DNA of 64,000 bases. Origin: Pseudomonas putida S13.1.2 (GTDB taxonomy: Bacteria > Pseudomonadota > Gammaproteobacteria > Pseudomonadales > Pseudomonadaceae). The stretch covers positions 5,304,501-5,368,500 of the forward strand of contig NZ_CP010979.1 in NCBI RefSeq assembly GCF_000498395.2, given 5' to 3'. Below the pieces are notes generated by a model. That model did not search any database. It was given only the letters and a program-made list of their open reading frames with translations, and was not told where the DNA came from. How positions within the stretch are numbered: position 1 is the stretch's first letter; each line of letters begins with the position of its first letter. Below, one piece after another: positions 58,798-64,000 of this stretch. Both the position numbers and the translations under genes were made by a program.

Positions 58798-59610
58798 ATG
58801 CCGGAATTGCCAGAAGTTGAAACCACCCGGCGCGGTATTGCGCCCCACCTGGAGGGCCAGCGCGTCAGCCGCGTGGTGGTGCGTGACCGGCGCTTGCGCT
58901 GGCCAATCCCGGAAGACCTGGATGTGCGCCTGTCGGGGCAGCGCATTGTCAGTGTCGAGCGGCGCGCCAAGTACCTGTTGATCAATGCCGAGGTTGGTAC
59001 GCTGATCAGCCATCTGGGCATGTCGGGCAACTTGCGGCTGGTCGAGCTGGGTTTGCCGGCGGCCAAGCATGAACATGTCGACATCGAGCTGGAGTCGGGG
59101 CTGATGCTGCGCTACACCGACCCGCGCCGCTTTGGTGCCATGCTGTGGAGCCTGGACCCGCTGAACCACGAGCTACTGCTGCGCCTCGGCCCTGAGCCGC
59201 TGACGGATCTGTTTGACGGTGAGCGCCTGTTCCAGCTGTCCCGCAGGCGGTCGATGGCAGTCAAACCGTTCATCATGGACAACGCGGTGGTGGTGGGGGT
59301 GGGCAACATCTACGCCACCGAAGCGCTGTTTGCCGCAGGTATCGACCCACGTCGGGAGGCGGGCGGGATTTCACGGGCGCGCTACCTGAAGCTGGCGATC
59401 GAGATCAAGCGGGTGCTGGCGGCGGCGATCGAGCGCGGTGGTACCACCCTGCGCGACTTCATCGGTGGCGATGGGCAGCCGGGGTACTTCCAGCAGGAAT
59501 TGTTCGTCTACGGACGAGGCGGGCAGCCGTGCAAGGTGTGCGGCACGGAGTTGCGCGAGGTGAAGCTGGGGCAGCGGGCGAGCGTGTATTGCCCGCGCTG
59601 CCAGCGGTAA
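58798..59610 (+). CDS. mutM: Formamidopyrimidine-DNA glycosylase
   Basis: A 270-residue DNA repair glycosylase/AP lyase that removes 8-oxoguanine. Pro2-Glu3 of MPELPEVETTRRG are the catalytic residues. Conserved K is in FRAKYLL-like RRAKYLLIN; helix-two-turn-helix is NAVVVGVGNIYATEALF; the C-terminal zinc finger has CKVCG and YCPRC. The start lies 3 bp after the HDOD stop, so the two are co-transcribed. Confidence 0.97.
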   Translation: MPELPEVETTRRGIAPHLEGQRVSRVVVRDRRLRWPIPEDLDVRLSGQRIVSVERRAKYLLINAEVGTLISHLGMSGNLRLVELGLPAAKHEHVDIELESGLMLRYTDPRRFGAMLWSLDPLNHELLLRLGPEPLTDLFDGERLFQLSRRRSMAVKPFIMDNAVVVGVGNIYATEALFAAGIDPRREAGGISRARYLKLAIEIKRVLAAAIERGGTTLRDFIGGDGQPGYFQQELFVYGRGGQPCKVCGTELREVKLGQRASVYCPRCQR

Positions 59611-59635
59611 GGCTGGGGGCCGCTTTGCGGCCCAA

Positions 59636-59717
59636 TTCGCGGGTAAACCCGCTCCCACAGGTACGGTGCAGGCCTGTAGGCCAGTGAGTTACCTGTGGGA
59701 GCGGGTTTACCCGCGAA
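59636..59717. repeat. REP pair, class A, 28-bp perfect arms
   Basis: Arms 59636-59663 and 59690-59717 with TTCGCGGGTAAACCCGCTCC core. A GGGGGCCGCTTTGCGGCCC hairpin is just left of it, a flank otherwise seen beside class B and C. Confidence 0.92.
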
Positions 59718-59745
59718 CAAGGGCGAAGCCCTTGCCAGACGGCGA

Positions 59746-59997
59746 TCAGGCCTTGCCGGTAATCCGGCGGTACTTGGCCATCAGCTGTTCTTCGCTTTCC
59801 GGGTGCGCTTCATCCAGCGGGATGCAGTCGACCGGGCACACCTGCTGGCACTGAGGCTCGTCGTAATGGCCCACGCACTGGGTGCACAGGTTTGGGTCGA
59901 TCACGTAGATCTCTTCGCCTTGGGAGATGGCCTCGTTCGGGCACTCGGGTTCGCAGACGTCGCAATTGATGCAATCGTCGGTGATTATCAGGGACAT
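59746..59997 (-). CDS. fdx: 2[4Fe-4S] ferredoxin
   Basis: An 83-residue low-potential ferredoxin of the Allochromatium type. The first cluster motif is DDCINCDVCEPECPNEA, the second is LCTQCVGHYDEPQCQQVCPVDCI, with the characteristic insertion between cysteines and a C-terminal extension. Start at 59997 follows CCGGAG. It lies convergent to mutM and 94 bp downstream of coaD on the same strand. Electron partners are not indicated by context. Confidence 0.93.
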   Translation of the reverse strand: MSLIITDDCINCDVCEPECPNEAISQGEEIYVIDPNLCTQCVGHYDEPQCQQVCPVDCIPLDEAHPESEEQLMAKYRRITGKA

Positions 59998-60061
59998 GGG
60001 GACTCCGGCCGGGGCTCATCGCCTGGGCATGTTCAACGCAATGGGCACAATTGTGCCGCAT

Positions 60062-60088
60062 TCGCGCCCGCAGTGCACGCGGGCGCGA
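60062..60088 (-). terminator. Hairpin after coaD
   Basis: TCGCGCCCGC (60062-60071) pairs with GCGGGCGCGA (60079-60088), a perfect 10-bp stem with a 7-nt loop starting 3 bp past the coaD stop. It lacks a T tract. Confidence 0.5.
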
Positions 60089-60091
60089 TAA

Positions 60092-60586
60092 TCAGGCGCT
60101 CGGGCTTGCTTTCTTGAAGCGTTCAGTCAGCGCTTCGGCCACCACCGGGTGGACGAATTTACTGATATCACCGCCCAGTGCAGCGATTTCCCGGACCAGG
60201 GTCGAGGAAATGAACGAATAACGCTCCGAAGGCGTCAGGAACAGGCTCTCGACATCGGGGGCCAGTTGCCGGTTCATGTTCGCCAGCTGGAACTCGTACT
60301 CGAAGTCGGACACCGCACGCAGGCCACGCAGGAAGACGTTGGCGCCCTGTTCCTTGGCGAAATGCGCCAACAGGGAGGAGAAGCCGATGACTTCGACATT
60401 GGGCAGGTGCTTGGTGACCTCACGGGCTAGCGCCACCCGCTGCTCCAGCGGGAACAGGGGGTTTTTCTTCGGGCTGGCCGCCACCGCGATGATCACGTGG
60501 TCGAACAAGCGCGAGGCGCGCTCGACCAGGTCTCCATGGCCTTTGGTAATGGGGTCGAAAGTACCCGGGTACAACACTCGGTTCAT
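60092..60586 (-). CDS. coaD: Pantetheine-phosphate adenylyltransferase
   Basis: A 164-residue hexameric nucleotidyltransferase making dephospho-CoA. The nucleotide motif is YPGTFDPITKGHGDLVERA, the second motif is SFISSTLVREIAALGG. The ATG at 60586 gives the exact family start MNRVLYPGTFDP, with CCAGGATGA upstream. Confidence 0.97.
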   Translation of the reverse strand: MNRVLYPGTFDPITKGHGDLVERASRLFDHVIIAVAASPKKNPLFPLEQRVALAREVTKHLPNVEVIGFSSLLAHFAKEQGANVFLRGLRAVSDFEYEFQLANMNRQLAPDVESLFLTPSERYSFISSTLVREIAALGGDISKFVHPVVAEALTERFKKASPSA

Positions 60587-60737
60587 CGCGTCATCCTGGC
60601 TGGAGTGCGTTGGGGAGTCGGATGGTAGCGCAGCGATTGCGCCCGGCCAAGTCATGCGGCCAGCTGATGGCACTATAGACAGGCGCCGTATTCGTTGTCA
60701 TGCGCTGTGTGCCACGGGGCAGTGCACGGGCAGGTGG

Positions 60738-62168
60738 TTAGCGGATGAACAGCTTGTAGACCAGGCGCTGCAAGGTTTTGCCGTAAGGTGGGTAGATCAG
60801 CCGTGCGGCGTTGAAGCGTTGCTTGGCGAGTACCCCCTTGGCCTTGCTGAAGGTCAGAAAACCGTCGTGGCCATGGTAGTGGCCCATGCCCGACGGGCCG
60901 ATGCCGCCGAAGGGCAGATCGTCCTGGGCTACATGCAGCAGGGTGTCGTTCAGGCATACCCCGCCGGAGTGGGTATTGCGCAGCACATGTTCCTGCCCGG
61001 CCCGGTCGTAACCGAAGTAGTACAGCGCCAGAGGGCGCGGGCGTTGGTTGATGTAAGCCAGCGCCTGGTCGAGGCTGTCGTAGGGCACCAGCGGCAGCAG
61101 CGGGCCGAAGATTTCGTCCTGCATCACCTGCATGCTGTCGTTCACGTCCAGCAGCAGGTGGGGTGGCAGGCGCCGGCCCTGGCGGGTTTCACCAGGGTAC
61201 AGGTCAAGCACCTGCGCACCTTTGTCGCGGGCATCGTCCAGCAGGTGCTGCAAGCGCTGCAGCTGGCGGGGGTTGATGATGGCGGTGTAGTCGGGGTTGT
61301 CGGCAATGCGTGGGTACAGGCGGCGCACGGCGCGCTGGTAGGCGTCGCTGAAGGCGGCCAGCCGGTCGCGTGGCACCAGCACATAGTCGGGGGCGACGCA
61401 GGTCTGGCCGGCGTTCAGGGTCTTGCCGAAGGCGATGCGCTCGGCGGCGCTGGCCAGCGGCACGTCGGCCGACACGATGGCCGGTGACTTGCCGCCCAGC
61501 TCCAGGGTGACCGGGGTGAGGTTCTGCGCCGCCGCCAGCATGACCTGCCGGCCCACACTGGTGGCACCGGTGAACAGCAGATGGTCGAAGGGCAAGCGGG
61601 CGAAGGCCTGGCCAACCTCTACCTCGCCCAGCACCACACTGACCAGGTCGGTGGGAAACACCTGCTCCAGCAGGTGTTTCACGGCCTGGGCACTGGCGGG
61701 CGTGGCTTCGCTGAGCTTGAGCATGACCCGGTTTCCGGCGGCCAGGGCGCAGGTCAGCGGGCCGATGGCGAGGAACAACGGGTAGTTCCACGGCACGATG
61801 ATACCGACCACCCCGAGCGGCTGATAACGCACGTGCGCGCTGGCCGGCTGAAAGGCCAGGCCAACACGCCGCGGGCTTGCGCGCATCCAGCGGTGCAAGT
61901 GCCTTTCGGCGTGGCGCAGGCCCTGTATCGAGGGCAGCAGCTCGGCCAACAGGGTTTCGTCGGCGCTACGCCCGCCAAAGTCCTCGCTGATGGCCTCGAT
62001 CAATCCAGCCTGGCCGGCCAGCAAGGCTTCGCGCAGGCTTCTTAGCCATTGCAGGCGCTGGGCAACCGGCGGCAGGGGGGCGCCGGCAAAGGCCTGGCGC
62101 TGGGCAGCGAACACCGCCGCGAGGTCGAGGTCGGATGGCACAGGGGGCAAGGCACTGGGCGCGTTCAT
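60738..62168 (-). CDS. Aldehyde dehydrogenase, coniferyl/fatty aldehyde type
   Basis: A 476-residue NAD(P)-dependent aldehyde dehydrogenase of the class-3/CalB-like group. The nucleophile is Cys257 in NAGQTCVAPDYVL; the general-base glutamate is in VTLELGGKSP; IVPWNYPLFLAIGPL is typical. The C-terminus (RLIYPPYGKTLQRLVYKLFI) is hydrophobic and may touch the membrane, as in fatty aldehyde enzymes. A TetR-type gene is divergent, with a palindrome between. Coniferyl aldehyde is the usual database label; actual substrate unknown. Confidence 0.9.
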   Translation of the reverse strand: MNAPSALPPVPSDLDLAAVFAAQRQAFAGAPLPPVAQRLQWLRSLREALLAGQAGLIEAISEDFGGRSADETLLAELLPSIQGLRHAERHLHRWMRASPRRVGLAFQPASAHVRYQPLGVVGIIVPWNYPLFLAIGPLTCALAAGNRVMLKLSEATPASAQAVKHLLEQVFPTDLVSVVLGEVEVGQAFARLPFDHLLFTGATSVGRQVMLAAAQNLTPVTLELGGKSPAIVSADVPLASAAERIAFGKTLNAGQTCVAPDYVLVPRDRLAAFSDAYQRAVRRLYPRIADNPDYTAIINPRQLQRLQHLLDDARDKGAQVLDLYPGETRQGRRLPPHLLLDVNDSMQVMQDEIFGPLLPLVPYDSLDQALAYINQRPRPLALYYFGYDRAGQEHVLRNTHSGGVCLNDTLLHVAQDDLPFGGIGPSGMGHYHGHDGFLTFSKAKGVLAKQRFNAARLIYPPYGKTLQRLVYKLFIR

Positions 62169-62196
62169 GGCAGCGTCTGATCCGGGCAGTGAGTTT

Positions 62197-62214
62197 CTAG
62201 AGCCTATACTCTAG
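62197..62214. promoter_or_regulatory. Candidate TetR operator
   Basis: CTAGAG (62197-62202) and CTCTAG (62209-62214) form a palindrome with a 6-bp spacer that contains CCTATA, the complement of a TATAGG -10-like hexamer for the aldehyde dehydrogenase gene. Binding here would block that promoter. Confidence 0.5.
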
Positions 62215-62318
62215 TCTGCACGATGGTACGACTTTTTCCGTGCCGCCGAACGGTGCTTCCACCTGTAATACGCCGTAAGATGACCCTTTGATGAATGCCT
62301 GCAGACTGGGAGCTGAGC

Positions 62319-62984
62319 ATGGCCCCGCGCATGAAGACCCGAGAGCGCATCGTGCAGAACAGCCTGGAGCTGTTCAACCAGCAGGGCGAACGCAGCGTCA
62401 GTACCAACCACATCGCCGCACACATGGAAATCTCGCCCGGCAACCTGTATTACCACTTCCCCAACAAGCAGGCGATCATTGCCCTGTTGTTCAGCCAGTA
62501 TGAAGAACTGGTAGACAGCTTCTTGCGCCCGCCGCAAGGCCGCAAGGCAACCGTGGAAGACAAGCGCTTCTACCTCAAGGCCCTGTTGGCGGCGATGTGG
62601 AACTACCGCTTTCTGCACCGCGACCTGGAGCACCTGCTGGACAGCGATGCAGAACTTGCCGCCCGTTACCGGCGTTTTTCCGAGCGCTGCCTGCGCCAGG
62701 GCCAGGCGATCTACCGCGGCTTTGTCGACGCGGGCATCCTGGCCATGGTGCCGGCGCAAATCGAATCGCTGACCATCAATGCCTGGATTGTGCTGACGTC
62801 CTGGGTTCGTTTTCTAAGCACGACGCGTGAACATTCCGCGCACCTGGGTGAAGAAGCCTTCAAGCGGGGCGTCTACCAGGTGCTGGTGCTGGAACTCGGC
62901 TACGTCACCGAGAGTGCGCGCACTGCTGTTGACGCCCTGTGCCAGGAATTCCATGTACCGTTCAACCAGGCTCTGGAAACGTAA
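62319..62984 (+). CDS. TetR-family transcriptional regulator
   Basis: A 221-residue TetR-type repressor. The N-terminal helix-turn-helix is in RERIVQNSLELFNQQGERSV and AAHMEISPGNLYYHFPNKQA. The remainder is an all-helical ligand domain resembling those that sense hydrophobic compounds. The ATG at 62319 is preferred because GGGAG is 6 bp upstream. It is divergent from the aldehyde dehydrogenase gene and likely represses it and itself. sseA follows 35 bp downstream. Confidence 0.88.
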   Translation: MAPRMKTRERIVQNSLELFNQQGERSVSTNHIAAHMEISPGNLYYHFPNKQAIIALLFSQYEELVDSFLRPPQGRKATVEDKRFYLKALLAAMWNYRFLHRDLEHLLDSDAELAARYRRFSERCLRQGQAIYRGFVDAGILAMVPAQIESLTINAWIVLTSWVRFLSTTREHSAHLGEEAFKRGVYQVLVLELGYVTESARTAVDALCQEFHVPFNQALET

Positions 62985-63019
62985 CCCAGGGCCCTAGTGC
63001 CATCGATCAGGAGATTGTC

Positions 63020-63874
63020 ATGCCCCTTGCGCAATTGATCACCCCGCAGCAGTTGGCCGAGCGTCTGGGCTCGCCCAAGTTGGTGATCCTCGACTGTCGC
63101 TTTGCCCTCGAGGATGTGGACTATGGCCAACGCAGCTATGCCCAGGGCCATATCGCCGGGGCGCATTTCGCCGACCTGGACCGCGACCTCAGCGGGCCGG
63201 TGAGCAAGGGGCGCACCGGGCGCCATCCATTGCCCGATGCGCACCGGCTGGTGGAGCGTCTGCGCGAGTGGGGCCTGGACAACGACAGCGAGGTGGTGCT
63301 TTACGACGACGGCCCCGGCGCCTTTGCGGCCAGGGCCTGGTGGCTGCTGGCCTGGTTGGGCAAGCGCAACGGCGTGGCGATCCTCGATGGTGGCCTGAAG
63401 GCCTGGCATGCGGCGCACCTGCCGTTGAGCCTGGACTCACCGCCCAAACGCGAAGGCACCTTCAGTGGTGAGCCGGATGCCAAGTTGCTGATCGATGCCG
63501 ACCACTTGGGCAAGCGCCTGGGTAGCCCAGACCTGACCTTGATCGATGCGCGAGCCTTGCCGCGGTTTCGCGGTGAAGTGGAGCCGATCGACCCGGTGGC
63601 GGGGCATATTCCCGGGGCCCAGTGCGCGGCGTTTACCGACAACATTGGGGCAGATGGGCGCTTTCTGCCAGCGGATCAGCTCAAGCAGCGTTTTGCCGAA
63701 AAGCTCGGTGGGCGGGCGCCGGAGCAGCTGGTGTCTTACTGCGGATCAGGGGTGACGGCTTGCCATAACCTGTTTGCCATGGCACTGGCGGGGTACCCGC
63801 TGGGCAAGCTGTATGCGGGGTCGTGGAGCGAGTGGATCAACAACCCGCAGCATGCCGTGGCCACCGGCGAGTAA
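63020..63874 (+). CDS. sseA: Thiosulfate/3-mercaptopyruvate sulfurtransferase
   Basis: A 284-residue two-domain rhodanese. The N-terminal inactive domain (LVILDCRFALEDVDYG) is followed by the catalytic domain with Cys241 in VSYCGSGVTACHNL. The loop CGSGVT suits 3-mercaptopyruvate as sulfur donor, while classical rhodaneses have CRKGVT. CAGGAG precedes the start. It is 35 bp after the TetR gene and may share its transcript. It generates persulfide sulfur for cyanide detoxification or cofactor use. Confidence 0.92.
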   Translation: MPLAQLITPQQLAERLGSPKLVILDCRFALEDVDYGQRSYAQGHIAGAHFADLDRDLSGPVSKGRTGRHPLPDAHRLVERLREWGLDNDSEVVLYDDGPGAFAARAWWLLAWLGKRNGVAILDGGLKAWHAAHLPLSLDSPPKREGTFSGEPDAKLLIDADHLGKRLGSPDLTLIDARALPRFRGEVEPIDPVAGHIPGAQCAAFTDNIGADGRFLPADQLKQRFAEKLGGRAPEQLVSYCGSGVTACHNLFAMALAGYPLGKLYAGSWSEWINNPQHAVATGE

Positions 63875-63906
63875 GCAAGCGCGCTCTGCAAGGCTATCTT
63901 GGCTCT

Positions 63907-63991
63907 TGTGGGAGCGGGTTTACCCGCGAACACCGGCGAAGCCGGTGCCATCCTCCGCGCCGGATTCTTCGCGGGTGAACCCGCTCCCACA
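63907..63991. repeat. REP pair, class A, reversed orientation, 24-bp arms
   Basis: Arms 63907-63930 and 63968-63991, CTGTGGG side outward. A nested hairpin CACCGGCGAAGCCGGTG lies at 63931-63947. Arms are near-perfect (TTTACC against GGTGAA, one mismatch). Confidence 0.88.
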
Positions 63992-64000
63992 GGGTGTTGG

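Noticed and set aside
3616..63991. CRISPR array
   Set aside because: The repeats are dispersed inverted pairs between genes and not direct repeats with regular spacers, and no cas gene is present.
1..64000. Prophage, integron or insertion sequence
   Set aside because: No integrase, transposase, attachment site or tRNA target was found, and gene order follows the Pseudomonas core chromosome.

Overview
The window is GC-rich chromosomal DNA from a Pseudomonas of the P. putida group. The evidence is the gene content and order (oscA-sbp-cysTWA, serA beside a D-2-hydroxyglutarate dehydrogenase, rpiA/ilvA, rppH-ptsP, lgt-thyA, cadR/cadA, folA, ilvD, mutM, coaD), a CadR that agrees closely with the P. 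putida protein as I remember it, and many P. putida-type REP repeats between genes. It is almost entirely core chromosome. I see no phage, insertion sequence, CRISPR array, tRNA or rRNA. The first gene is cut by the left edge.

Layout. 1-3.6 kb: end of an RND efflux adaptor and its pump. 3.7-16.3 kb: a sulfur and amino-acid uptake region with oscA, the sulfate/thiosulfate ABC transporter (sbp, cysT, cysW, cysA), a private TonB-ExbB-ExbD set, a small serine hydrolase, a stripped-down sigma-54-type AAA+ protein resembling SfnR, an orphan MetQ-like binding protein and a complete polar amino-acid ABC transporter. 16.4-24.5 kb: a penicillin/AHL acylase, a sugar-type O-acetyltransferase, a thioredoxin-like protein, an alpha/beta hydrolase, DUF2059, a 2OG-Fe(II) oxygenase, DUF523, a one-lobe solute-binding protein and DUF4399. 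24.5-33 kb: serine synthesis (serA) and its probable electron-sink partner, a FAH-family enzyme, two SdiA-regulated-type proteins, rpiA, ilvA and a DUF2269 membrane protein. 33-40.3 kb: a HAD phosphatase, rppH-ptsP (mRNA decapping and nitrogen PTS), an NRDE protein, a TauE-type exporter, lgt and thyA.

40.4-48.1 kb: the divergent cadR/cadA metal-resistance pair with a clear MerR-type operator, then a LysR regulator and a 2-aminoethylphosphonate-type ABC transporter. 48.2-54.3 kb: a GTPase/membrane-protein pair of unknown function (DUF3482/DUF2868), folA, the cystine symporter tcyP and a PchP-like phosphatase. 54.4-63.9 kb: ilvD, rlmI, an HDOD protein, mutM, a ferredoxin, coaD, an aldehyde dehydrogenase with a divergent TetR regulator, and the sulfurtransferase sseA.

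Sulfur is the main theme: sulfate, probably organosulfur compounds, cystine and perhaps methionine-like ligands are all covered by transporters here, and three promoters of the 3.7-12.3 kb region share an A+T-rich box at fixed distance from a -10-like hexamer. Seventeen inverted repeat pairs in three sequence classes, plus one degenerate single copy, sit mostly at gene 3' ends. The most unusual items are the AAA+ protein without GAFTGA or DNA-binding domain, the binding protein lacking its second lobe, the shared promoter box, and a singular 30-bp-arm hairpin between rlmI and the HDOD gene.
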